This document shows, piece by piece, positions 27,123 through 35,428 of a stretch of 64,000 nt of DNA. Source of the DNA: an uncultured Bacteroides sp. (GTDB lineage Bacteria; Bacteroidota; Bacteroidia; Bacteroidales; Bacteroidaceae); the NCBI GenBank assembly GCA_900755095.1, contig CAAEFE010000116.1, forward strand, positions 1 to 64,000. Reading direction: 5' to 3'. The position numbers were made by a program, and so were the translations under genes. The notes beneath the pieces are model-generated. The model saw nothing but the letters and a program-made list of their open reading frames with translations. It did not search any database and had not been told where the DNA came from. The stretch's first letter is position 1. Every line of letters begins with the position of its first letter.

Positions 27123-27932
27123 ATGACAACAAAGATTAAGTTCACAAAAATGCATGGAGCGGGAAATGACTACATATATGTAGACACAAGCCAATATCCG
27201 ATAGCCGACCCTGCAAAGAAGGCAATCGAATGGAGCAAGTTTCATACAGGAATCGGAAGTGATGGACTTATATTGATTGGTGTCTCTGATAAAGCGGATT
27301 TCAGCATGCGCATTTTCAATGCGGACGGTTCGGAAGCTATGATGTGCGGTAACGGAAGCCGTTGTGTAGGCAAATATGTATATGAATACGGCTTGACTGA
27401 CAAAACAGAAATTACGCTGGATACACGATCAGGAATAAAAATCCTGAAACTGCATGTAGAGGGAAAAACAGTTAGTGCAGTCACCGTAGACATGGGTAGC
27501 CCGTTGGAAACAGAAGAGATTCAGTGGGGAGGAAAGTATCCTTTCCGGTCGACCAAAGTATCAATGGGTAATCCGCATCTCGTCACATTTGTTGAGGACA
27601 TCACCCAGATTAATTTACCGGAAATCGGTCCTGAACTGGAGAATCATCCTCTTTTTCCCGACAGAACCAATGTGGAGTTTGCACAGATTGTCAGCAAAGA
27701 CACCATACGGATGAGGGTGTGGGAAAGAGGATCGGGAATCACTCAAGCTTGCGGGACAGGTGCTTGCGCCACAGCAGTAGCCGCCTTCATCAACGGACTT
27801 ACAGGAAGAAAAAGCGATGTAATCATGGATGGAGGGACAGTCACCATTGAATGGGATGAAATCTCCGGGCATATATTAATGACCGGACCGGCAACCAAAG
27901 TTTTCGATGGGGAGATTGAGGATAAGTATTAA
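27123..27932 (+). CDS. dapF: Diaminopimelate epimerase
   Basis: Interconverts LL- and meso-diaminopimelate for lysine and peptidoglycan. From the ATG at 27123 the product begins [20 protein letters not shown], the family N-terminus. Both catalytic cysteines are present: Cys75 in MMCGNGSRC and Cys210 in [11 protein letters not shown]. 269 residues, full length. It sits 60 bp before dapL, which makes its substrate directly, so the two form a two-step unit. The frame is open to 27072, but that ATG overlaps the -7 box. Confidence 0.96.
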   Translation: MTTKIKFTKMHGAGNDYIYVDTSQYPIADPAKKAIEWSKFHTGIGSDGLILIGVSDKADFSMRIFNADGSEAMMCGNGSRCVGKYVYEYGLTDKTEITLDTRSGIKILKLHVEGKTVSAVTVDMGSPLETEEIQWGGKYPFRSTKVSMGNPHLVTFVEDITQINLPEIGPELENHPLFPDRTNVEFAQIVSKDTIRMRVWERGSGITQACGTGACATAVAAFINGLTGRKSDVIMDGGTVTIEWDEISGHILMTGPATKVFDGEIEDKY

Positions 27933-27935
27933 AAA

Positions 27936-27963
27936 AGTATTAAGTATCAGGTATTGAGTATTA
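27936..27963 (+). repeat. Heptamer array between dapF and dapL (4 x 7 bp)
   Basis: AGTATTA, AGTATCA, GGTATTG, AGTATTA in tandem. One more AGTATTA at 27925-27931 lies within the last codons and stop of dapF, so the coding end seems to have joined the array. Confidence 0.8.
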
Positions 27964-27992
27964 GATTTTGCAGAACTTAAAACAATAACAAG

Positions 27993-29225
27993 ATGGCATT
28001 AGTAAACGAACATTTTTTGAAGTTACCGGGAAGCTATTTATTCTCGGACATAGCGAAAAAGGTAAATACCTTCAAGATAACACATCCTAAACAGGATATT
28101 ATCCGGTTGGGTATCGGTGATGTCACCCAACCGCTTCCGAAAGCGTGTATCGAAGCCATGCACAAAGCGGTAGAAGAGCTGGCCAGCAAGGATACATTCC
28201 GCGGATATGGTCCTGAACAGGGATATGATTTTCTGATTGAAGCAATTATAAAAAATGACTTTATTCCACGTGGGATTCATTTCTCGGCATCCGAGATATT
28301 TGTCAGTGACGGTGCCAAAAGCGATACCGGAAATATAGGCGATATTCTTCGCCATGACAATAGCGTAGGTGTTACAGATCCCATCTATCCGGTTTATATA
28401 GACAGCAATGTCATGTGCGGACGCGCCGGAGTGTTGGAAGAAGAGACGGGCAAATGGAGTAATGTTACTTATATGCCTTGCACAAGTGAGAACAACTTTA
28501 TTCCGGAAATTCCAGACAAACGGATAGACATTGTTTATCTCTGCTATCCGAACAACCCGACAGGAACAACCTTAACCAAACCGGAACTGAAGAAATGGGT
28601 GGACTATGCCTTGGCAAACGATACATTGATTCTGTTCGATGCCGCTTATGAAGCATATATCCAAGACGAGAATGTCCCCCACTCTATCTATGAGATTAAG
28701 GGAGCTAAAAAGTGTGCGATCGAATTCCGTAGTTTTTCAAAAACGGCAGGATTTACCGGAGTACGCTGCGGATATACCGTGGTTCCGAAAGAACTCACCG
28801 CCGCCACTCTGGAAGGCGACCGCATACCGCTCAACAGATTGTGGAACCGCCGCCAGTGCACCAAGTTCAACGGTACTTCTTACATTACCCAACGGGCTGC
28901 AGAAGCCGTTTACAGTGCAGAAGGCAAAGCACAGATTAAAGAAACAATCGACTATTATATGACCAACGCCCAAATTATGAAAGAGGGATTGGAAGCCGCA
29001 GGACTGAAAGTGTATGGAGGAGTCAACGCTCCCTACTTATGGGTGAAAACTCCGAACGGGCTTTCGTCATGGCGATTCTTCGAACAGATGTTGTATGAAG
29101 CCAATGTGGTCGGTACCCCCGGTGTAGGCTTCGGACCAAGCGGTGAAGGATATATCCGGCTAACTGCATTTGGTGAACGCAACGACTGTATCGAAGCGAT
29201 GAGAAGAATAAAAAACTGGCTATAA
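27993..29225 (+). CDS. dapL: LL-diaminopimelate aminotransferase
   Basis: PLP enzyme that converts tetrahydrodipicolinate directly to LL-diaminopimelate, bypassing the succinylase/acetylase routes. 410 residues. Class I aminotransferase landmarks: [17 protein letters not shown] and the PLP lysine at residue 250 in [14 protein letters not shown]. The N-terminus [17 protein letters not shown] is characteristic of DapL rather than other class I enzymes. Directly follows dapF, giving a short lysine/peptidoglycan module. Confidence 0.96.
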   Translation: MALVNEHFLKLPGSYLFSDIAKKVNTFKITHPKQDIIRLGIGDVTQPLPKACIEAMHKAVEELASKDTFRGYGPEQGYDFLIEAIIKNDFIPRGIHFSASEIFVSDGAKSDTGNIGDILRHDNSVGVTDPIYPVYIDSNVMCGRAGVLEEETGKWSNVTYMPCTSENNFIPEIPDKRIDIVYLCYPNNPTGTTLTKPELKKWVDYALANDTLILFDAAYEAYIQDENVPHSIYEIKGAKKCAIEFRSFSKTAGFTGVRCGYTVVPKELTAATLEGDRIPLNRLWNRRQCTKFNGTSYITQRAAEAVYSAEGKAQIKETIDYYMTNAQIMKEGLEAAGLKVYGGVNAPYLWVKTPNGLSSWRFFEQMLYEANVVGTPGVGFGPSGEGYIRLTAFGERNDCIEAMRRIKNWL

Positions 29226-29357
29226 GAATTTTGAATAACTTCTCCTAGTCTATTCATAACCAGTGGTTTTTCAATTTACTTGATAGTATTTCGCGCGCTA
29301 CTATATATACATGGACCGTACATCCACATTTTTCTAACTATTAAAGGTAAAAAGACG

Positions 29358-30119
29358 ATGAAAACGACGATTAACAAAAAAATGAGGGTAATAACAGTAG
29401 CATTATTACTGTCAGGGCTTGTCCCGTCTACAATGATGGCACAAGATAAGGTAGAAGCTTCCGTTGGAGCAGATCTGGTAAGTGGTTACATCTGGCGCGG
29501 CCAGGATTTAGGCGGAGTGAGCGTTCAACCCTCACTGGAAATCTCTTACAAAGGTTTCTCACTTGGAGCATGGGGATCGGTAGGATTCGAATCGACGGAC
29601 ACAAAAGAGTTCGATTTAACTCTTGGTTATTCGATAGGCGGTTTTAGCGTTTCAGTGACGGATTATTGGTTTAATACCCAAGTAGAAACTGGCATAGACG
29701 ATGATGGAGAAACGATCTTTGCAACTAACAAGTATTTTAAATACGGAGCTCATTCAACGGCTCATGTATTTGAAGCACAAGTCGGATATGACTTCGGACC
29801 ACTGGCAGTCAACTGGTATACAAATTTTGCAGGTGCCGACGGCGTGAAAGAAAATGGCAAAAGGGCTTATTCTTCTTACCTCGCACTTAGCGCACCATTC
29901 AAATTGGGAGGTCTCGACTGGACAGTAGATTTAGGTATGGTTCCTTGGGAGACAACTTTCTACAATGGCTATACAAGTGGGTTCTGCGTATCAGACGTAA
30001 GTCTCGGAGCTTCCAAGGATATCAAAATCACAGATTCCTTCTCCGTTCCGGCATTTGCCAAGGTATCTGTCAATCCACGGACAGAAGGAGCCTACTTCGC
30101 ATTCGGATTAAGTTTTTAA
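29358..30119 (+). CDS. TorF-like putative outer membrane porin
   Basis: From the ATG at 29358 the product has a signal peptide ending in STMMAQ, then a 225-residue region of alternating beta-strand character (VEASVGADLVSGYIWRGQDL, YKGFSLGAWGSVGFES) ending in FAFGLSF, a C-terminal aromatic typical of beta barrels. SGYIWRGQDLGGVSVQPSLE resembles the start of the TIGR02001/TorF family. The frame extends 26 codons further upstream but without a second signal. It stands just before P-II, AmtB and GlnN, so a role in ammonium or small-solute entry across the outer membrane is a reasonable inference. Confidence 0.75.
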   Translation: MKTTINKKMRVITVALLLSGLVPSTMMAQDKVEASVGADLVSGYIWRGQDLGGVSVQPSLEISYKGFSLGAWGSVGFESTDTKEFDLTLGYSIGGFSVSVTDYWFNTQVETGIDDDGETIFATNKYFKYGAHSTAHVFEAQVGYDFGPLAVNWYTNFAGADGVKENGKRAYSSYLALSAPFKLGGLDWTVDLGMVPWETTFYNGYTSGFCVSDVSLGASKDIKITDSFSVPAFAKVSVNPRTEGAYFAFGLSF

Positions 30120-30263
30120 GAGAGAGAATATAGAATATCAAAGAGCGTATAGGGATCAGGTAGTTAGAGTTTAGATTTTATCGGTTTGTTGTATGGTAAC
30201 CTACTATGGCTGCCACACCCTATACCTCTTTCTTTTACAGGTCAACACTAATATTTAAGGTAT

Positions 30264-30620
30264 ATGAAAAAGATTGAAGCTATTATCCGTAAAACCAAAT
30301 TCGAGGACGTAAAAGACGCCCTACTCGAAGCGGACATCGAATGGTTCTCTTATTACGATGTAAGAGGTATTGGAAAAGCACGGCAAGGACGTATCTACCG
30401 TGGCGTAGTATATGACACCAGCACCATTGAACGAATTTTGATCTCTATTGTCGTACGCGACAAAAATACCGAGAAAACAGTGCAGGCTATCATCAAAGCT
30501 GCACAGACCGGAGAAATCGGTGACGGACGTATTTTCGTCATTCCTATCGAAGACGCTATCCGGATACGCACTGCCGAACGTGGTGACATAGCCCTCTACA
30601 ATGCAGAACAAGAACGTTAA
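30264..30620 (+). CDS. glnK: Nitrogen regulatory protein P-II
   Basis: Trimeric sensor of 2-oxoglutarate, ATP/ADP and hence nitrogen state. 118 residues. It has the family start MKKIEAIIRKTKFEDVKDAL, a T-loop at about residues 37-55 with the uridylylatable-type tyrosine at 50 (YRGVVYD), and the nucleotide-binding GEIGDGRIFVIP followed by AIRIRTAERG. Immediately upstream of amtB, the usual GlnK position, which suggests it gates the channel. Whether it is uridylylated here is not known. The gap to amtB carries a hairpin. Confidence 0.93.
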   Translation: MKKIEAIIRKTKFEDVKDALLEADIEWFSYYDVRGIGKARQGRIYRGVVYDTSTIERILISIVVRDKNTEKTVQAIIKAAQTGEIGDGRIFVIPIEDAIRIRTAERGDIALYNAEQER

Positions 30621-30625
30621 TCGGC

Positions 30626-30642
30626 AGCGGCAAGGTGCCGCT
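30626..30642 (+). other. Hairpin between glnK and amtB
   Basis: AGCGGCA and TGCCGCT are a perfect 7-bp inverted repeat around AGG, 6 bp after the glnK stop. No T-run follows, so an mRNA processing or stability element is more likely than a full terminator. Confidence 0.6.
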
Positions 30643-30727
30643 CCCAGGTTTCCTTGCGGATTATAACGTTTATAAAGAGGTTTACAACATCACTAATAAA
30701 TAATAGGTATAAAATAAGATAATTATT

Positions 30728-32167
30728 ATGGATACAAAATATAAAAGCCATAGCTTCGTAAAGTTGTGGATAGCCACTACTATATTCATTTTGTGCTGTT
30801 TTACTACTGATATGTCGGCACAAAACGCAGCCGCTGCCGATACAGTTGCAGCAGTTACAGAAACAATTACCGAAGTCGTTGCAGCTCCTGCCGAAGAAGC
30901 ATCAGCAGCTCCCGATACGGTTGGTGAATTAGCTCTTGGATTAAATACTGTATGGATGTTGCTTGCAGCAATGCTCGTATTCTTCATGCAGCCGGGATTT
31001 GCATTAGTAGAAGCAGGTTTTACCAGAGTGAAAAATACTGCCAACATTCTGATGAAGAACTTTGTAGACTTCATGTTCGGCTCTTTACTATACTGGTTTA
31101 TCGGTTTCGGATTGATGTTCGGCGCAGGCGGATTCATCGGAATGCCTCACTTCTGCGACCTTTCTTTCATTAATAATGGTTTGCCAACCGAAGGATTCCT
31201 CATATTCCAAACCGTATTCTGTGCGACAGCAGCTACAATTGTATCAGGAGCCATGGCAGAACGAACAAAATTCTCCATGTATATCGTCTACACCATCTTT
31301 ATCAGTGTACTGATTTATCCGATATCCGGTCACTGGACATGGGGCGGAGGCTGGCTGATGAACGGTGAAGAAGGTTCTTTCATGATGAGTCACTTCGGCA
31401 CTACATTCCATGACTTTGCCGGTTCTACAGTCGTTCACTCTGTAGGTGGATGGATTGCTTTGGTAGGTGCTGCCATTCTTGGTCCCCGTATCGGTAAATA
31501 TGGTAAAGACGGCAAATCAAAAGCTATCCCAGGCCATAGCCTGACTATTGCTGCACTGGGGGTATTCATTCTTTGGTTCGGATGGTTCGGATTCAACCCC
31601 GGTTCTCAATTGGCAGCAGCAACCGAAGCCGACGCAATCGCTATTTCCCACGTATTCCTGACAACGAACCTGGCTGCTTGTGCCGGTGGTTTCTTTGCTC
31701 TGTTGGTGAGCTGGATGAAATATGGAAAACCATCCCTGTCATTGACACTGAATGGTATCTTGGCAGGTCTGGTAGGTATCACAGCAGGATGTGACGCAGT
31801 ATCTCCCGCAGGAGCAGCCTTAATAGGTGCGATATGTGGTGTCGTAATGATATTCTCCGTTGACTTCATTGACAAGTTTCTAAAAATAGACGATCCGGTA
31901 GGTGCATCTTCCGTACATGGTGTGTGTGGTTTTTTAGGAACAATTCTCACAGGTTTGTTCTCTACCAGTGAAGGTTTATTCTATGGATACGGTTTCGGAT
32001 TCCTCGGTGCACAACTATTCGGAGCATTGGTAGTAAGTGCATGGGCAGCAGGCATGGGATTCATCATTTTCAAAACGCTTGATAAGATTCACGGACTTCG
32101 CGTTCCGGCACGTGTCGAAGAAGAAGGTCTTGACATTTACGAACACGGTGAATCTGCTTACAACTAA
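30728..32167 (+). CDS. amtB: Ammonium transporter with N-terminal signal and Ala/Glu-rich linker
   Basis: Inner-membrane ammonium channel. Residues 1-31 look like a cleavable signal ending in DMSAQ, then a 40-residue Ala/Glu/Val/Thr-rich low-complexity stretch, then the AmtB domain from about residue 73 (LNTVWMLLAAMLVFFMQPG) with eleven predicted helices. The twin pore histidines are in STVVHSVGGW and SSVHGVCGF, and the C-terminal tail that contacts GlnK (KTLDKIHGLRVPARVEEEGL) is intact. 479 residues; the exported linker is longer than in E. coli AmtB. Between glnK and glnN. Confidence 0.96.
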   Translation: MDTKYKSHSFVKLWIATTIFILCCFTTDMSAQNAAAADTVAAVTETITEVVAAPAEEASAAPDTVGELALGLNTVWMLLAAMLVFFMQPGFALVEAGFTRVKNTANILMKNFVDFMFGSLLYWFIGFGLMFGAGGFIGMPHFCDLSFINNGLPTEGFLIFQTVFCATAATIVSGAMAERTKFSMYIVYTIFISVLIYPISGHWTWGGGWLMNGEEGSFMMSHFGTTFHDFAGSTVVHSVGGWIALVGAAILGPRIGKYGKDGKSKAIPGHSLTIAALGVFILWFGWFGFNPGSQLAAATEADAIAISHVFLTTNLAACAGGFFALLVSWMKYGKPSLSLTLNGILAGLVGITAGCDAVSPAGAALIGAICGVVMIFSVDFIDKFLKIDDPVGASSVHGVCGFLGTILTGLFSTSEGLFYGYGFGFLGAQLFGALVVSAWAAGMGFIIFKTLDKIHGLRVPARVEEEGLDIYEHGESAYN

Positions 32168-32236
32168 GTTACTTATAATTAAAAGTAAGTCTACTCATCA
32201 GTAAGTGAATTAGGCTATATAGATTAAAAAGATTTA

Positions 32237-32266
32237 TCCCGGGCGGGCCTGACCGCCTTCCCGGGA
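32237..32266 (+). other. GC-rich hairpin between amtB and glnN
   Basis: TCCCGGGCGGGCC... folds back on ...CCGCCTTCCCGGGA: TCCCGGG with CCCGGGA, and GGCGG with CCGCC inside. It is the only strongly GC-rich spot in a 157-bp A/T-rich gap and lacks a U-run. A 3' end stabiliser of the glnK-amtB message or a leaky terminator are the likely options. Confidence 0.6.
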
Positions 32267-32324
32267 ACCACACAGAGAAAATTATTTGCTCTAACATATT
32301 TAACAACAAATCAAATTAGGTATT

Positions 32325-34514
32325 ATGTCAAAACTTAGATTCAGAGTAGTAGAGACAGCTTTCAAGAAAAAGGCTGTTGAGGTAGCAACACCTGCCGAAC
32401 GTCCTTCGGAATACTTCGGCAAGTATGTATTCAACAAGGAAAAGATGTTCAAATACCTTCCCAGTAAGGTATACAATGCACTGATTGATGCAATTGACAA
32501 TGGTGCTCCGCTAGATCGCAGCATTGCCGACGAGGTAGCTGCCGGCATGAAGAAATGGGCTATCGAAATGGGTGTCACTCATTACACGCACTGGTTTGCA
32601 CCGCTGACCGAGGGTACGGCAGAAAAGCACGATGCCTTCGTTGAACATGACGGCAAAGGTGGTATGATGGAAGAATTTACAGGTAAACTGCTCGTACAGC
32701 AGGAGCCGGATGCTTCTTCTTTCCCGAATGGCGGTATCCGTAATACATTCGAAGCTCGCGGATACAGCGCATGGGACCCCTCGTCACCTGCTTTCATCGT
32801 GGATGATACACTTTGCATCCCGACTGTATTTATCGCATATACCGGTGAAGCTCTTGACTATAAAGCTCCCTTACTGAAGGCATTGCGTGCTGTAGATAAA
32901 GCAGCCGTAGCCGTATGTCAGTATTTTAATCCGGAAGTGAAAAAAGTAGTTGCTTACTTAGGATGGGAACAGGAATACTTCCTGGTAGACGAAGGATTGT
33001 ATGCCGCACGTCCGGACTTACTAATGACCGGTCGTACTTTGATGGGACATGACAGTGCCAAAAACCAACAGTTGGAGGATCACTACTTCGGTGCTATCCC
33101 CACCCGCGTAGCCGCTTTCATGAAGGACCTTGAAATTGAAGCGTTAAAATTAGGTATTCCTGTTAAGACTCGTCACAACGAGGTTGCCCCGAACCAGTTC
33201 GAGTTGGCTCCTATCTTTGAAGAGTGTAACCTTGCTAATGACCATAACTTACTGATTATGTCATTAATGCGTAAGGTAAGCCGCCGTCATGGTTTCCGTG
33301 TACTGCTTCATGAAAAGCCGTTCAAAGGTGTCAATGGTTCGGGTAAACACAACAACTGGTCTTTGGGCACTGATACAGGTATCTTATTGATGGGACCGGG
33401 CAAGACTCCGGAAGACAATCTGCGTTTTGTTACATTCGTTGTCAATACATTGATGGCAGTTTATCATCATAACGGACTACTGAAAGCTTCTATCTCCAGT
33501 GCTACCAACGCCCACCGTCTGGGAGCGAATGAGGCACCTCCTGCAATTATCTCCTCTTTCCTTGGAAAACAGTTGTCGCAGGTATTGGATCATATCGAAA
33601 ACAGTACGAAAGATGATTTAATCAGCCTTAGCGGTAAACAGGGAATGAAGTTGGATATTCCGCAGATTCCTGAATTACTGATCGATAATACAGACCGTAA
33701 CCGTACTTCTCCATTTGCTTTCACAGGCAACCGCTTTGAGTTCCGTGCCGTAGGTTCCGAAGCAAACTGTGCTTCTGCCATGATTGCATTGAACTCGGCC
33801 GTAGCAAATCAATTGGTGAAGTTTAAAAAGGACGTGGATGCGTTGATTGAAAAGGGGGAACCCAAAGTTTCCGCCATTCTTGAAATCATCCGCGGATATA
33901 TCAAAGAATGTAAAGCCATTCATTTCGACGGTAACGGTTACAGTGACGAATGGAAGAAAGAAGCTGCCCGTCGTGGACTGGATTGCGAAACCAGTGTTCC
34001 TGTTATCTTCGACAATTACCTGAAACCGGAAACAATTGCCATGTTCGAAGCTACCGGTGTAATGACCAAGAAAGAACTGGAAGCCCGTAACGAGGTGAAA
34101 TGGGAAACTTATACGAAGAAGATTCAGATTGAGGCACGTGTATTGGGTGACTTGGCAATGAATCATATCATTCCGGTTGCCACTCAATACCAGACGGACT
34201 TAATTAATAATGTCTATAAGATGCAATCTCTTTTCCCGGCAGAAAAGGCTGCGAAATTGTCTGCTAAGAACCTGGAGCTTATTGAAGAGATTGCCGACCG
34301 TACAGCTTTCATCAAGGAGCATGTAGATGCAATGATTGAGGCTCGTAAGGTTGCAAACAAGATAGAAAGCGAACGGGAAAAAGCCATTGCCTACCACGAC
34401 ACGATTGTCCCGGCACTGGAAGAAATCCGTTATCACATCGACAAGTTGGAACTGATTGTTGACAATCAGATGTGGACGCTTCCAAAATACAGGGAACTGT
34501 TATTTGTGAGATAG
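32325..34514 (+). CDS. glnN: Glutamine synthetase type III
   Basis: ATP-dependent amidation of glutamate, the entry point of ammonium. 729 residues, the size of GSIII and far longer than GSI. Visible landmarks: FRVVETAFKKKAVEVATPAE at the N-terminus, the active-site stretch VKTRHNEVAPNQFELAPIFE, the ATP-binding GVNGSGKHNNWSLGTD, and RNRTSPFAFTGNRFEFRAVG. These are GSIII-specific forms. It ends a cluster of TorF-like protein, P-II and AmtB. GSIII is the main glutamine synthetase in many Bacteroides. Confidence 0.97.
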   Translation: MSKLRFRVVETAFKKKAVEVATPAERPSEYFGKYVFNKEKMFKYLPSKVYNALIDAIDNGAPLDRSIADEVAAGMKKWAIEMGVTHYTHWFAPLTEGTAEKHDAFVEHDGKGGMMEEFTGKLLVQQEPDASSFPNGGIRNTFEARGYSAWDPSSPAFIVDDTLCIPTVFIAYTGEALDYKAPLLKALRAVDKAAVAVCQYFNPEVKKVVAYLGWEQEYFLVDEGLYAARPDLLMTGRTLMGHDSAKNQQLEDHYFGAIPTRVAAFMKDLEIEALKLGIPVKTRHNEVAPNQFELAPIFEECNLANDHNLLIMSLMRKVSRRHGFRVLLHEKPFKGVNGSGKHNNWSLGTDTGILLMGPGKTPEDNLRFVTFVVNTLMAVYHHNGLLKASISSATNAHRLGANEAPPAIISSFLGKQLSQVLDHIENSTKDDLISLSGKQGMKLDIPQIPELLIDNTDRNRTSPFAFTGNRFEFRAVGSEANCASAMIALNSAVANQLVKFKKDVDALIEKGEPKVSAILEIIRGYIKECKAIHFDGNGYSDEWKKEAARRGLDCETSVPVIFDNYLKPETIAMFEATGVMTKKELEARNEVKWETYTKKIQIEARVLGDLAMNHIIPVATQYQTDLINNVYKMQSLFPAEKAAKLSAKNLELIEEIADRTAFIKEHVDAMIEARKVANKIESEREKAIAYHDTIVPALEEIRYHIDKLELIVDNQMWTLPKYRELLFVR

Positions 34515-34525
34515 AAAAAAATACG

Positions 34526-34603
34526 GTGAACGATAAACAGTAAACGGTGAACAAACTGCATTATCATTGCAGAATATTCACCGTTAGCCGTTCACTGTTA
34601 TTG
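34526..34603 (+). repeat. Mirrored heptamer arrays after glnN
   Basis: Left array 34526-34553: GGTGAAC, GATAAAC, AGTAAAC, GGTGAAC. Right array 34576-34603: ATTCACC, GTTAGCC, GTTCACT, GTTATTG, close to the reverse complement of the left units. Together they can fold into a long imperfect hairpin about 10 bp after the glnN stop. Confidence 0.75.
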
Positions 34604-34644
34604 AAATTATCTATTTCTTTTGTTGGTTGTTTTAAGTTTGCGGG

Positions 34645-34679
34645 GAGGGGTGCTGTGAAGCAGTCCTCTTCTTTTTTTA
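34645..34679 (+). terminator. Terminator for glnN
   Basis: GAGGGGTGCT and AGCAGTCCTC form a stem around GTGA, followed by TTCTTTTTTT. It abuts the stop codon of the convergent DUF308 gene. Confidence 0.65.
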
Positions 34680-35255
34680 TTCGATAATCTTTGCGTCTTC
34701 AATATCATCATCGTCATGCATAACCGGAGCCTTCGGGCGGCGACGGGCAAACTTGAACCAGTTTATCAATTCGGAAAGAGAATAAACCAAACTGCTGATA
34801 CCAATAATTATAAATGCAGTATTACGCGCTCCTGTCGGATTGAACAAAGCGATAATACCCGCAATAAGAATCAGCGAAGGAATCAGATAAAAAGCTCCCG
34901 GAACGGGCATCCACCGACGAGCCATCGACAAAGAAGCAATCTGTTGCACTCCTCCCATAATCAGGATAAATCCCAATAAAAACATCAGGACGTCTGCAAA
35001 GAATTCAGGCATCACAATCAGCCAAAGTCCGAATAATAAGCTACCGATTCCTTCTATCGGAAAACGGGGAGCTGCTTCACCTTCCGGTCTTTTCCGGCCG
35101 AAATAGCCAAAAAGGCTGATAACACCGGGAATCAAGAAGGCAACACCTACCGTAATGACAATATAACTGGCAGCCGCATTGGGCCAAATCACGAGTACCA
35201 ATCCAATCACAAGTGCGAAGAGAATGCGAATAAGGGAATAATTCATTGTTTTCAT
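34677..35255 (-). CDS. DUF308/HdeD-like membrane protein
   Basis: Small inner-membrane protein of unknown function, distantly like the E. coli acid-resistance protein HdeD. From the ATG at 35255 (MKTMNYSLIRILFALVIGLV) there are about six hydrophobic segments in three hairpins, the DUF308 repeat plan, with small loops such as FGYFGRKRPEGEAAPRFPIE. The C-terminus is charged (RRRPKAPVMHDDDDIEDAKI) and should face the cytoplasm. 192 residues. The frame extends 29 codons upstream without a better start. It stands alone between convergent glnN and divergent ppk. Confidence 0.82.
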   Translation of the reverse strand: MKTMNYSLIRILFALVIGLVLVIWPNAAASYIVITVGVAFLIPGVISLFGYFGRKRPEGEAAPRFPIEGIGSLLFGLWLIVMPEFFADVLMFLLGFILIMGGVQQIASLSMARRWMPVPGAFYLIPSLILIAGIIALFNPTGARNTAFIIIGISSLVYSLSELINWFKFARRRPKAPVMHDDDDIEDAKIIE

Positions 35256-35391
35256 AAATTCTATATTTTTTAACCGAGTCTGTTCCAATACTTTTGCGAA
35301 TATAAGTGTTTCTACTGATATATAAAAATAACAAATAAACATTGTAATAAGTTCGTAATAATATCGTTATGACGATTACATCTCACATTGA

Positions 35392-35399
35392 TATTTTTG
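35392..35399 (+). promoter_or_regulatory. -7 box of ppk-ppx
   Basis: TATTTTTG fits TAnnTTTG and is followed 30 bp later by the ATG at 35429. It lies inside the extended ppk frame, which supports the downstream start. Confidence 0.55.
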
Positions 35400-35428
35400 C
35401 AGAAATTTTAAACAGTTCCTTTTTCACA

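Noticed and set aside
30682-31137. 151-codon minus-strand frame opposite the start of amtB
   Set aside because: It is a shadow of the Ala-rich linker and first helices of AmtB.
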